From Bradyrhizobium mercantei (GTDB lineage: Bacteria; Pseudomonadota; Alphaproteobacteria; Rhizobiales; Xanthobacteraceae), in the NCBI RefSeq assembly GCF_001982635.1, contig NZ_MKFI01000008.1, forward strand, positions 387,957 through 451,956: a stretch of 64,000 bases of DNA, read 5' to 3'. The notes beneath the pieces are model-generated. The model saw only the letters and a list, made by a program, of their open reading frames with translations. It ran no database searches and was not told where the DNA came from. Position numbers and translations under genes: made by a program. This document shows, piece by piece, positions 9,158-18,400 of the stretch. The first letter of the stretch is position 1, and each line of letters opens with the position of its first letter.

Positions 9158-9282
9158 GTCGTCGTGGCGCAAGCCGGGACCCATAACCACCGCATTTGAT
9201 GATGAGCGGGATCGTGGCCCCGCCTCACGCAACAAGTGAGATTTGGGGTAATGGGTCCTGGCTTACGCCGGGACGACGATGA
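9158..9282. repeat. Palindromic intergenic repeat A
   Basis: Two imperfect inverted arms, about 9158-9190 and 9247-9282, share CGTCGT..GGCG.AAGCC.GGACCCAT. They could fold into one long hairpin with a loop of about 55 bases. It lies 24 bp after the gamma-glutamyltransferase stop and is noncoding. Its form is like the REP/RIME-type elements common in Bradyrhizobium intergenic DNA; family membership is from memory, not search. Confidence 0.7.
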
Positions 9283-9377
9283 GGATGGTTTTCGCAGGGT
9301 ACCGCGCGCTTCATTGCGCACCTCGTCTGTCATCGCCCGGCTTGACCGGTGTAGATGGGGACAAGACTCCCTCCCCG

Positions 9378-9503
9378 CGTCGTCCCTGCGAAAGCAGGGA
9401 CCCATACTCCGCGGCGGATATTGTAATCGGGACTCGTCGTTCCACCATCATTCAACAACAACCATTTGTGGTTATGGGGTCCCTGCTTTCGCAGGGACGA
9501 CAT
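9378..9503. repeat. Palindromic intergenic repeat B
   Basis: Left arm 9378-9405 and right arm 9473-9503 are near-perfect inverted copies. Each arm itself contains the self-complementary core GTCCCTGCGAAAGCAGGGAC, so the element can form either one long stem or two short hairpins. The spacer is about 67 bp and lower in GC. Together with repeat A it fills most of the 526-bp gap 9134-9659, where no gene is seen. Confidence 0.75.
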
Positions 9504-9659
9504 CGAATATGTGGCACGCGCGGGGCCTGACAGGTTTTGCTGATTTGCCCGTCGTGTCCAATCGGCAACGCGATCGGGCGGACGCCGCGATGTAGCCGCG
9601 AATCCGTCGCTGAGATATAGTCGGAAGCCATGTTCAACGATGAGCTGGAGCACAGCCGG

Positions 9660-9974
9660 ATGATTACCTGCTACCTGCGCTACGAGATCAGACTGGGCAA
9701 GCTCGCCGACTTTGAAACTTACGCGGCCATGTGGCTCGAGCTGGTGCCGCGGTTTGGCGGTATCCATCACGGCTATTTCTTGCCGTCCGAAGGCGCGAGC
9801 GACGTCGCGCTGGCGATGTTCAGCTTTCCGAGCCTCGCCGCCTACGAGCAATACCGGAAGGATTCCGCTGCCGATCCGGACGTTCAGAAAGCGATCGCTT
9901 TCGCAAAGGAGACCGGCTGCTTCACGCGCTATGATCGGTCGTTCTTCCGGCCATTGTTTCCGAAGACGGCTTGA
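9660..9974 (+). CDS. NIPSNAP family protein
   Basis: A 104-aa small ferredoxin-like (dimeric alpha/beta barrel) protein of the NIPSNAP family. Recognisable parts are the start MITCYLRYEI, the RFGGIHHGYFLPSEGASD segment and the C-terminal FFRP. Function in bacteria is not settled. ATG 9660 gives the usual family N-terminus; an in-frame ATG at 9630 would add ten residues. It is followed by a thioesterase and a hydrolase on the same strand. Confidence 0.78.
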   Translation: MITCYLRYEIRLGKLADFETYAAMWLELVPRFGGIHHGYFLPSEGASDVALAMFSFPSLAAYEQYRKDSAADPDVQKAIAFAKETGCFTRYDRSFFRPLFPKTA

Positions 9975-10012
9975 GGTCCGGGACGGTCCACTGGGCCTGA
10001 TGACAAGCAAGG

Positions 10013-10414
10013 GTGATCGGCTTGAGCAATGCAAGCGCAGACGCGCCGCCCGGCGCGCAACTCCTTGGACGCGAGTGGCTGGGCTTCGACGGTGAAACCG
10101 CCTCGATCCGCTTCGAGGCGCAGCCCTCGTTCACGAATCGGCATGGCACGATCCAGGGCGGCTTCCTCGCCGCGATGCTGGACTCGGCCACGGGGCTCGG
10201 CGCGCTGGCGGCGCTTCCTCCGACGCGCACCGTGGTGACCAAAACCCTCACCACGCGATTCCTCAAGCCGGCGCGCGTCGGCCCGATCATGGCCAAGGCG
10301 AAAATCGTTTCGCAAACCGACCACGACATGGTCGTCGCGGCCGACCTGATCGACGCGGAGAACGTGACGGTCGCGACCGCGACCGCCGAGCTGCGGATTC
10401 TGGACAAGCGATAG
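10013..10414 (+). CDS. PaaI-like hotdog-fold thioesterase
   Basis: A 133-aa single-domain hotdog protein. The motif NRHGTIQGGFLAAMLDSATG (residues about 43-62), with the HGxxxGG turn followed by an acidic residue on the long helix, is diagnostic for PaaI-type acyl-CoA thioesterases. Start could be GTG 10013 or TTG 10022. The next gene begins two bases after its stop, so the two are cotranscribed. Acyl-CoA substrate cannot be inferred. Confidence 0.84.
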   Translation: MIGLSNASADAPPGAQLLGREWLGFDGETASIRFEAQPSFTNRHGTIQGGFLAAMLDSATGLGALAALPPTRTVVTKTLTTRFLKPARVGPIMAKAKIVSQTDHDMVVAADLIDAENVTVATATAELRILDKR

Positions 10415-10416
10415 CC

Positions 10417-11406
10417 ATGCGCCGTCAATCCTTCGTGCTGTCGGCTCTGCTGTTGCTTGCGGCATCCGCCGCACAGGCGGCCGGACTACGGTTTTTCGAC
10501 GTTCCCGCCGGCCCTGACGGGCCTGCGATCCGGGGAGTGGCATGGGCCCCCTGCGCCGAGACGCCACGCGAGATCGATGCCCGCGGCGGCAGAACGTTCT
10601 TCGGCGTGAGCGACTGCCCTATCATGGGAACCAAGCTGCCGCTGATCGTGATCTCGCATGGCAGGCGCGGATGGCTTGGCGGTCATCACGACACCGCGGG
10701 CGCACTGGCGGATGCCGGCTTCATCGTTGTGACGATCAACCATCCGACCGACACCGAACGCGACACCAGCGGCACCGACAGTCTTGCCGTGACGGTCGAG
10801 CGGCCCGCCGACATCAAGCGTGCGATCGATTACGCACTCGGAGGCTGGCCTGATGCGGCGCGCATCGATGCCGGGCGGATCGGTCTCTACGGCTTCTCCT
10901 GGGGCGGATACACCGGCCTTGCCGCGATCGGCGCCGTACCCGATCTCCGCAAGGGCCTGCCGAGTTGCCAGACGTCGAGCTTGCGGGCCTGCAAGGAACT
11001 CGAAGAAGGACAGATCCCGAGCGGGCCGGTGATCCACGATCCACGGATCAAGGCCGCAATCATCGTCGATCCCTACCCGGTGCTGTTTTTTCCGGCGGAG
11101 AATCTGAAAGCTGTCACGATACCGGTGCAGCTCTGGAGCTCGGACCCCGCGCAAGGCAGCGACGGCCTGTCCGGTTGCTGCGCGGCCGACATCAAGGAAA
11201 AGCTGCCGTCGAAGCCGGACTTTCACCCGGTGAAGGACGCAAAACACTTCTCCTTCCTCGCGCTCTGCACGTCGAAGGAGGCCGAGAAGATGCCGAGCAT
11301 CTGCACAGACGCGCCCGGCTTCGATCGCGCCGCGTTTCACCAGCGCTTCCACGCCGAGGCCATTGCGTTCTTCAGAACGCATCTGGGCGAAGCTGGAACG
11401 CGATAG
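10417..11406 (+). CDS. Exported alpha/beta hydrolase (dienelactone-hydrolase-like)
   Basis: A 329-aa protein with a signal peptide (residues 1-22, cut after AQA) and an alpha/beta hydrolase fold. The oxyanion region is ISHGRRGWLGG and the nucleophile elbow GFSWGG places Ser161 as catalytic. A His is likely in DAKHFSF near residue 275. Four cysteines between about 186 and 250 may form disulfides, fitting a periplasmic enzyme. It is the last gene of the NIPSNAP-thioesterase-hydrolase set. Confidence 0.83.
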   Translation: MRRQSFVLSALLLLAASAAQAAGLRFFDVPAGPDGPAIRGVAWAPCAETPREIDARGGRTFFGVSDCPIMGTKLPLIVISHGRRGWLGGHHDTAGALADAGFIVVTINHPTDTERDTSGTDSLAVTVERPADIKRAIDYALGGWPDAARIDAGRIGLYGFSWGGYTGLAAIGAVPDLRKGLPSCQTSSLRACKELEEGQIPSGPVIHDPRIKAAIIVDPYPVLFFPAENLKAVTIPVQLWSSDPAQGSDGLSGCCAADIKEKLPSKPDFHPVKDAKHFSFLALCTSKEAEKMPSICTDAPGFDRAAFHQRFHAEAIAFFRTHLGEAGTR

Positions 11407-11463
11407 CGAACATCGGACGGAGAAGGATGAAGTCTGCCGGCTCCTCCTCGTAGCTCATTTGCC

Positions 11464-12399
11464 TTAGGCAGCTTCCTCCGCGAGAGCCACATCGAAGCCG
11501 ACCCTTGGAAAGTGAAGATTCACTTTGCCAACCGAGGGGTCTTCGTGCCGGATCACGATCTCGTCGGCGGTCCAGGCGAGCAGGCTCCCATGCACGGGAT
11601 TGCCGTAATCATCCGGCGTGACACTGACCCGGTCGCCCCGCCGAATTCCAACGTTCTTCGCTTCCGATGACCAGCCGTCAGGGTCGTTCGGTTGATGGGC
11701 GCGGGCGATTTCGATCGCCTCGTCCGGCGTCATGTCGGTGTGCTTGCCGTGCCCGAGAGCCGCAACGCGCGCATACCAGGGATCGACGAGGCCGGAGAAC
11801 GCGATCAGCTCCGCGATCTCCGGACCGCCATTCTGGCGTGCAAACCAGATCGGATGATAGGCCGACAAGTCCGCCGCGGAAGGATCGCTGCCGAGGGCGA
11901 ACTCGCGGCCATCGGCCAGAACTTCGGCGAGCCAGGCGAGATGCGCATTGAGCCGCTGCAGGTATATCGCCCGCTTGGGAAGCAGCGCTTGCGGATCCAG
12001 ATTGACACGGAACAGCGGGCGCCGTTCGTCGACGAGCTCTTGGGGAATTTTACCACTCATGTTGCCGATGGTCAGGCATACGGCGTTCATGAACGAGCCT
12101 TTCTCGATCCACCAGCCGAAGGCCTTGGCGAGACCTTCCTGTCCTTTGGGATAGAGTGCGCCCGATCCGCCCAGCTTCTCGATGACACGAAGAATGAGAA
12201 GCGTGTCGCAGTAGAACTCCGCTCCGATCTGGAGGATCGGCGTGCGCCGGTAGCCTCCCGTCATCGGCGTGAGCTTGGGACGCGGCGTCCAGATCGGAAT
12301 CTCGACCGAGCGCCAGCCCTGGCCCTTGAGCCCCAGCGCCAGGCGCGTCTTCTCCGAATAAGGCGAGAGCTGGTAGTGGTGCAGAATGACCTCGGACAT
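11464..12399 (-). CDS. Glutathione S-transferase family protein with extra C-terminal domain
   Basis: A 311-aa protein. Residues 1-80 form a thioredoxin-like GST N-domain (LHHYQLSPYSEKTRLALGLKG; the Ser of PYSEK is in the usual catalytic position) and about 90-215 the helical C-domain. About 90 further residues, with RRGDRVSVTPDDYGNPVHG and WTADEIVIRHEDP, look like a small beta-barrel, making it longer than the usual 200-230 aa. It is the last gene of a three-gene operon with a cupin and a monooxygenase. Confidence 0.8.
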   Translation of the reverse strand: MSEVILHHYQLSPYSEKTRLALGLKGQGWRSVEIPIWTPRPKLTPMTGGYRRTPILQIGAEFYCDTLLILRVIEKLGGSGALYPKGQEGLAKAFGWWIEKGSFMNAVCLTIGNMSGKIPQELVDERRPLFRVNLDPQALLPKRAIYLQRLNAHLAWLAEVLADGREFALGSDPSAADLSAYHPIWFARQNGGPEIAELIAFSGLVDPWYARVAALGHGKHTDMTPDEAIEIARAHQPNDPDGWSSEAKNVGIRRGDRVSVTPDDYGNPVHGSLLAWTADEIVIRHEDPSVGKVNLHFPRVGFDVALAEEAA

Positions 12400-12433
12400 G
12401 GGCTTCTCTCCCTGGGTTTGAGCTTGAACTGGC

Positions 12434-12907
12434 CTATTTCTGCGCTGCGGACAGCTCCACGCCGAGAAATTCGAACGCTGTGTCGCCGTTGGTCCAACCG
12501 TGCAGCGTATTCGGCTGGAAGACGATCACGTCATCCGGCTTGTAGGTGATCTCGCCGATCTGCCCGCCGCCCTTGTCGTTCAAGGACAGCTTGCCGCTTC
12601 CGCTGATGACATAGAGAACGTAGGGCAACGGGCCTTCGTGAATTGCGATCGAGCCCTTCGCATCCACATGCCCGCGCATCACGTGCGCCGCGGCCCCGGG
12701 CAGTTCGTAGAGCATTCCATAGTTGAAGCCCTGGTTCGTCTTGCCGTTCGGCATGACCGGCACGGCGGCGAGCACGGCCGCTTCTTTCTTCACGGCGATC
12801 GCCTTGTTTCCCTCGCCGTTCTCGATGACATAGACTCCGCCGGCGCAAGCCGGCATCGTGGCGCCAAGCGCAATCAGCGACGCCGCAGCACAAAATAGAC
12901 CACGCAT
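12434..12907 (-). CDS. Exported cupin-domain protein
   Basis: A 157-aa protein with a signal peptide (residues 1 to about 23, APACAGG region) and a single cupin barrel. The second cupin motif is seen in KPDDVIVFQPNTLHGWTNGD and the first in the AIHEGPLPYVLYVISGSGKL stretch. Function may be metal-dependent binding or catalysis; no substrate is evident. It lies between the GST and quinol-monooxygenase genes on the same strand. Confidence 0.78.
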   Translation of the reverse strand: MRGLFCAAASLIALGATMPACAGGVYVIENGEGNKAIAVKKEAAVLAAVPVMPNGKTNQGFNYGMLYELPGAAAHVMRGHVDAKGSIAIHEGPLPYVLYVISGSGKLSLNDKGGGQIGEITYKPDDVIVFQPNTLHGWTNGDTAFEFLGVELSAAQK

Positions 12908-13013
12908 TTCTTCCCTCCCTGTTGATTTGCTCTCGGTTCAGGTCACGAGTTGAGCGAGGCTTCGGGCCGCTGCCAAGGCAACGACCCGCCGATAGCGTGC
13001 AAGAGGCACCGGT

Positions 13014-13409
13014 TCAGCCTCCGGTGCGCGCATCCAGGAAGAGCTGCGTGAACGGCTTGGCCAGAACGGGCTCGAGCTTCGGCACGATGGCCTTGATGTC
13101 AGGCGTGACCATGTGGGCGTCGAGCGCAGCCTTGTCCGTCCAGCGCTCGAAGGTCAGGAAGCGGCCCGGCTCGCCGATCACTTCCATCAACGTGTAGACC
13201 TGACATCCCGGCTCCTTGGCCGACGTCTGGGCGAACGGCACGAGCAACGCACGGAGCTCATCCGCCTTGTCCTTCCTGGATACGATTTCTGCGATCACGA
13301 AGTAGCCGCCCTGTCCGGCGGCCTGTGCAGACGAAGCAGCGAGAACCGCGGCCGCCACAGAACCAATGGCGGCCGTTCCCACGAACGCACGGCGATCCAT
13401 TTCCGACAT
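13014..13409 (-). CDS. Antibiotic biosynthesis monooxygenase (putative quinol monooxygenase), exported
   Basis: A 131-aa protein with a twin-arginine-like leader (DRRAFVG followed by an alanine-rich hydrophobic stretch ending AQA) and an ABM-fold domain (residues about 35-128). Typical ABM features are YFVIAEIVSRKDKADELRALL, the EPGCQVYTL strand and FERWTDKAALDAHM. YgiN-like members oxidise quinols or detoxify reactive small molecules. It is first in an operon with a cupin and a GST, divergent from an OhrR-like regulator, which suggests redox-stress control. Confidence 0.82.
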   Translation of the reverse strand: MSEMDRRAFVGTAAIGSVAAAVLAASSAQAAGQGGYFVIAEIVSRKDKADELRALLVPFAQTSAKEPGCQVYTLMEVIGEPGRFLTFERWTDKAALDAHMVTPDIKAIVPKLEPVLAKPFTQLFLDARTGG

Positions 13410-13648
13410 GCAATTCCTCCCCTCGATATTGTTTTCATTTGCAAATCCGGCGGTTGCGCAGGCGCTTGGCCGGACGCCTCATATCACTGAGGTACAAATA
13501 GTTTGCACACAAAATATTAAGAGTCAAATATCTGAGGTATTATATTCTGTAGCAACAGAAAATTGCGGCCGTGCGGCTTGGCTGGCGCGGCGGCTAACGA
13601 TAGGATTCGGCTCAGCAAATCATCTGTTCCGAGAGCGGGCCGACGAGC
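13410..13648. promoter_or_regulatory. Divergent control region with CTGAGGTA direct repeats
   Basis: This AT-rich 239-bp region separates the exported monooxygenase gene (minus) from the OhrR-like gene (plus). CTGAGGTA occurs twice in direct orientation, at 13487-13494 and 13532-13539, each followed by an AT-rich tail. These are candidate sites for the adjacent regulator or another activator. Assignment is inference; no perfect palindrome typical of MarR operators was found. Confidence 0.4.
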
Positions 13649-14188
13649 ATGAAGACACGAACGATGAACGCGCGAGGCGATGCAAGAAATCGAAACGGTC
13701 GGAGCGCCATCGCGCCGGTCGAGATGCCAGGCCTCGACAACCATCTTTGCTTTGCGCTCTACGCCGCCAGCAATCACATGACGCGGCTGTTCGTCCCGTT
13801 CCTCAAAAAGCTCGGTGTCACCTATCCGCAATATCTGGTGCTGGTCGTGCTTTGGGAGCGCGGGGCGCGCGGCGTCGGAGATCTTGCCACGGCGCTGCAA
13901 ATGGACCTCGGCTCGCTCTCGCCGATGCTCAAACGTCTTGAGGCCAAAGGATTGGTGACACGACGCCGGCAGCCGAACGATGAACGGCGCGTGCTTGTCG
14001 ATCTAACGCCGAAGGGCGTGTCGCTTCGCCAACGAACCGAGCAGATGCTGGGAGAGTTCTATTGCTTCCTGAATATGCCGCTCGACGAACTCTTCGACCT
14101 GAAGGACAGGCTGCGTCATTTCGTGAACTCGGCCGGACCGAAGGAGACGGCAACGCCGCCTGCCAAGCTACCGGAGCCGGCGTTTTGA
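13649..14188 (+). CDS. OhrR-type MarR-family peroxide-sensing regulator
   Basis: A 179-aa MarR-family protein. The segment LDNHLCFALYAASNHMTR with Cys34, followed by LGVTYPQYLVLVVLWERG, is the signature of OhrR, where this cysteine is oxidised by organic hydroperoxides and DNA is released. The winged helix covers about residues 70-150 (LSPMLKRLEAKGLVTRRRQPNDERR). No ohr gene is visible beside it. Instead it faces the monooxygenase/cupin/GST operon across a shared control region, which is its likely target. Confidence 0.82.
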   Translation: MKTRTMNARGDARNRNGRSAIAPVEMPGLDNHLCFALYAASNHMTRLFVPFLKKLGVTYPQYLVLVVLWERGARGVGDLATALQMDLGSLSPMLKRLEAKGLVTRRRQPNDERRVLVDLTPKGVSLRQRTEQMLGEFYCFLNMPLDELFDLKDRLRHFVNSAGPKETATPPAKLPEPAF

Positions 14189-14244
14189 GACGATAGCGCA
14201 ACACGGCGGCCGGTGATGCCAGGCAGGGCCGCAATTCGGCTCGA

Positions 14245-14940
14245 TCAGCTATCGTTGCAGCGCGCCAGCAGCGTGACTTCGTTCATGCCGTAGCCGTCGA
14301 TGGTCTCGACGGTACAGCCGAGTTCGCGTTCACAATAGCGGATCCACGGCTCGGGGCTGGTGCAGTAGAGCTGCGTCGGCGCGCCATCCGTATCCGCCGC
14401 GCCTTCCGCGCCGGCGGTGATGAAGTTGACGGCAAAGCCGCGCAGGCTGGCGCAGCGCAAATCGGCCAGCATCTCCGCGACGAACGCCTCCCAGGATGCG
14501 CGGGAGCCACCGACATTGATGTTCATGATGCCGCTCGCGACCGAATAGGTCGCGCGGCGCGGACTGCCCTTGCCGACCTTGAACCGCCGTCCCGGCACCG
14601 AGAAGCGGCGGCGCGCACGGCTGATCATGGCGCGCGACAGGTCGGTCCCCAGATAATCGATCTCGGCCTGCGGATGGCGCCATGCGAGATAGGCGCACAG
14701 TGCGCCGTAGCCGCAACCGATGTCGTTCAGGCTGAACGGCGCGGAAAAATCGCAGATCTTCAGCAACTGCACGAAGCGGAGGTCCTGGGTGGCCTGGCAG
14801 GACCAGTCCACCCCGCGCGGGGTGGCGCCGTATTTGGCGACCCGCGCGCTGTAGTACGACTCGACATTGGCATAGAGGTCGGAGAACCGCGCCCGGTCGC
14901 CCTCGGCGCCGGGGCCCGCGGCCTCCGCTGCGATGCTCAT
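14245..14940 (-). CDS. SAM-dependent methyltransferase
   Basis: A 231-aa class I methyltransferase-like protein. Motif I is seen as NDIGCGYGALCAYLA (about residues 71-85), followed by an acidic residue at the end of the next strand (IDYLGTDLS). The substrate is unknown. It begins 18 bp after the stop of the upstream 164-aa hypothetical gene, so the two are probably cotranscribed, perhaps with the large cyclase gene further upstream. Confidence 0.78.
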   Translation of the reverse strand: MSIAAEAAGPGAEGDRARFSDLYANVESYYSARVAKYGATPRGVDWSCQATQDLRFVQLLKICDFSAPFSLNDIGCGYGALCAYLAWRHPQAEIDYLGTDLSRAMISRARRRFSVPGRRFKVGKGSPRRATYSVASGIMNINVGGSRASWEAFVAEMLADLRCASLRGFAVNFITAGAEGAADTDGAPTQLYCTSPEPWIRYCERELGCTVETIDGYGMNEVTLLARCNDS

Positions 14941-14958
14941 GTCTTGCTCATCTCTGAC

Positions 14959-15453
14959 TCACTTCTTCTTGGCCCGCCGTTGCTTGGCCGCAGCCGCCGC
15001 ATCCTTGCGAGCGACCTTGCTCGGCTTGGTCGGAATCGACAGCACCCGGAACGACTGGGTCGAGTAGATCAGCGGCGAGCTGCCCTCGGACGAGAACGTC
15101 ACCTGCGGGTTGCCCTTCATGGTGTGAACGCCGACATGGACCGGCAAGGCGGACCCCTGCGTCAGCGCCTGCCGGAATGCCTGGATCACCCGATCGTATC
15201 CGTTCACATTCGCCATATCCGACGGATACTTCTTGAGCTTGCCGAGGAAGGCGTACCAACGCTGCCGCTCAGCACGGTCGCTCGGCTCGATCCCGATCAG
15301 CTTGAAGGATTGCTCGAGCGGATGATCGGCCGAGAAGATGTCGAATTCCTTTTGCAGCTCGACCATCTCCTTGATGCCGTCCGGGCCAAACCGCTTGTTC
15401 AGCAGGTCCAGCACATCCCGCGTCGTTTCGTCCTTAATGAACGCTCCCATCAA
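14959..15453 (-). CDS. Hypothetical protein with lysine/arginine-rich tail
   Basis: A 164-aa protein that I do not recognise. The first 100 residues look helical and charged; a strand-rich part follows (VHVGVHTMKGNPQVTFSSEG), and the last 20 residues are strongly basic, ending in RRAKKK. No signal peptide or cysteine is seen. It lies between the cyclase/ATPase gene (42 bp upstream) and the methyltransferase gene (18 bp downstream), all on the minus strand. The basic tail may bind nucleic acid, but that is only a guess. Confidence 0.62.
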   Translation of the reverse strand: MMGAFIKDETTRDVLDLLNKRFGPDGIKEMVELQKEFDIFSADHPLEQSFKLIGIEPSDRAERQRWYAFLGKLKKYPSDMANVNGYDRVIQAFRQALTQGSALPVHVGVHTMKGNPQVTFSSEGSSPLIYSTQSFRVLSIPTKPSKVARKDAAAAAKQRRAKKK

Positions 15454-15495
15454 AACCCCCTCAGTACCTTGTTTCCAGAATGAAAAATCGTCGCG

Positions 15496-18400
15496 TCAGC
15501 GACGTCGCTCGAGGTGCAATCGAAGCTGATCGAGTAGTGGCGTGAAGTAGACTGCCCCGGAGACGCCAAGCAGATTCTGAGCGCCGCCGACAAGCTCGTC
15601 AAGCTCATCATGTGACGTGCTGCCCAAGGCGCAGACGATCAGGCCGCGCAGCACTGTCGCGTGCAACTCGGCGACGCGATCGGTTCTTCGCCGCGCCACC
15701 ATCAGTGCCTCGTCGGCGGTTTGCAGAGCTGCGTGATGGTCGGCGGCGCGATAAAGGGTTTCGGCCAGATCCGCGAGCATGGTGGCCTCGAATTCCAGGC
15801 CGGCGCGCGCGGAGCGCGCAAGGTCGAGCGCCTCCCGAAGTTGAACCGCACCGACCTTGAAGTCGCCCGCGGCACCGCTGGCGAGGCCGGCACTGGAGAG
15901 GGCGGCCACCCGGAGGTAGGGCATCCCGGACCGCTCGGCCAACTCGGCGACCTTGGCGGCGTGTGGTTTTGCAAGATTGGGCCGGCCGCGTCTCCAGGCC
16001 ATTTCCACCATTGCAAGATGCGGGATGAACTGCACCACCGGCGCAAAACCTTCAGGCCCTGCCCGCAACAGCTCGGCAATCTGTTGTTCGGCTTCGGCAA
16101 ACCGGCCCAGGCGAACCAGGATTCGGGCACTGACGCACCTGATCCAATGCTCGACGTCGAAGCCGAGAATCTGGTTCGGGTTGAGACCGAGGGTGACGTT
16201 GTTGTGGAAGCCGCCCTGTTCGGCAATCGCGGCCAGCGCCACCTGCCCGGCGTCGAACGCCTCGCCAAGGCGGCCCGACAGCAGGAACGCCTGACTCAGC
16301 ATGGCGTTGACGGTCGCAAACCGCCCGACGTCGCCGGTGCCGGACGTGAGCTTCAAGGCGTCCTGCACGAGATTGACATAGTCGTCGGCGGCCGCGGTCG
16401 CGGCCAGGATCCGGCCATAGGCGCCGAGCAGGATCGGCTCGTGCATCGGGTCCGCCGCGCGGGCGTATTTGATCGCCTCTTCGGCGTACGGCTTGACCTC
16501 CTCGGCGGACATGCCCTCGCGCCAGCCGAAGTTGAGGATCTGGCCGCTCGACATCGCCCGCAACCGGTCGACATATTCGGACGAGGGAAGGTCCTGCAGC
16601 AGCGCGCGAACCTTCTTCCAGCTCCTCATCGCCTCGGCGGAGTTGGTCTTGCCGATCCAGCGCGCGGCGCGCTGCAAATGCGAGACCGCCTCCAACGGCT
16701 GGCCGGCGGCCTCGTAGTGGTAGGCGAGCAGCCCGGCAAACTCGTCGAGCTTGCCCCAGTCGAAGCCCTCGATCGCCTTTGCGACGGTCGCATGCAGCGT
16801 GGTCAGCCGCGACCGCAGCTGGGTTGCATAGGCCACCTCCTGGATCAACGGATGGCGAAATGCCAGCAGTCCCTTGTCGTAGGGCGGCAAATCGTACAGC
16901 AACTCGGCCTGCCGGAGCTGCGCGATGGCGTTCTGGAGATCGTCGTTCGGCAGCGCTGCGACCGGACGCAGCACCGACATCGCGACCAGCCGGCCGATCA
17001 CGGCCGCGGTTTCGAGCACCTGCTTGGCGACCTCCTCGAGATGATCGATGCGCGCGGCGACGACGGCCTGCACCGTCGCGGGCAGCGGCACTGCATCGAC
17101 GCCGTGCTTGAGCCGGTAATTGCCGCGTTCGCCCTCGACATTGCCGCGCTCCACGACCGAATTGGCAAGCTCCTCGATGAAGAACGGATTGCCTTGCGCG
17201 CGTTCGATGACATTGCTGCTCAGCGAGACCAGCGAGGGATGCTTGCCAAAATGCTCGCGCAGCAGCTCGTTCGAATCCGACCACGGCAGCGGCGGGACTG
17301 CGATCTGGCGGTAGTGCGAACGCTGCATGAACGGTGCGCTGAAGCCCGGCCTGAAATTGACCACCAGCAGCGTCGCAGTGCCGACGATCGCATCGACCAG
17401 CGTCTCGACGAACTCCTCACTCGCCGCGTCGATCCAGTGCAGGTCCTCGACCAGCACGACCGTCGGCGTGTCGCCGGGGCGCGCCCGCACGAGCGTTCGA
17501 ACCAGATCGAGCAACTGCAGCCGCAGCGCGCGCGGATCGAGCTTCGGGGCCGGATGCTCGGGATCGGCCAGCCCGAGAAACTCGAGCAGCACCAGCAGCT
17601 CCTGGTCCGACGAGGCCATTGCCGCAAAGCGGTCGATGACGCGACGCCGCGATGTCTCGACCGGCTCCTTGACGCGGATGCCGAAGATGTCGCGCAACAG
17701 CTCGAGCACCGGCTGGAACGGTGTCGCGCGGCCGTGCGCCAGCACGCGCGCCTCATAGACGCGAATGCCCTTGCGGCGGCAATTCTCGGCGAACTCGAAG
17801 CAGAGCCGGCTCTTGCCGATGCCGGCGTCGCCGACCATGCCGACCACCCGGCCGTCGCCGCCGACCGCGCGCGACAGCTCGTGGTCCAGCGCCGCCATCT
17901 GCTCGGTCCGGTTGACCATCGAGGTCAGGCGCCGGCCGCTGCGGAACACGTCGCTCGCGGGCGCGCTGAGCAGCCCGGTCAGCCTGAACACCTCGACCGG
18001 GGTGGAGATGCCGCGAATGGTCTGCATGCCGAGCGGCGTCACCTCGACGAACTGCCTGGCGCCGAGATAGCTGTCCCGCGTGATGAGGATCGCCCCCTCA
18101 TCCGCCATCTGCTCCATCCGGTTGGCGATGTGGACGTTGGCGCCGGCGGCGTCGTAGGTCTGGTAGATGGTGTTTTCCACCGTCTGAACGACCACCTCGC
18201 CGGTGTGCAGCCCGACCCGGATCTGCATGCCCGGGTCGGCAAGCCGCGCAACCGAGTCCTGCATGGCCAAGGCGGCGAGACAGCCGCGGACCGCATGGTC
18301 CTCATGCGGGCGCGGCGGCGCGCCGAACAGCGCCATGACACCGTCGCCCTGGATCTTGTTGACGATGCCGTCGTAGCGGTGGACCGCCTCCTTCATCAGG

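Noticed and set aside
7436..9235. A 599-aa minus-strand frame over the gamma-glutamyltransferase gene
   Set aside because: Shadow frame; the plus strand holds the catalytic TTH motif and a proper start.
9158..9503. Possible CRISPR array or insertion sequence ends
   Set aside because: There are only inverted, not regularly spaced direct, repeats, and no cas or transposase gene is near.
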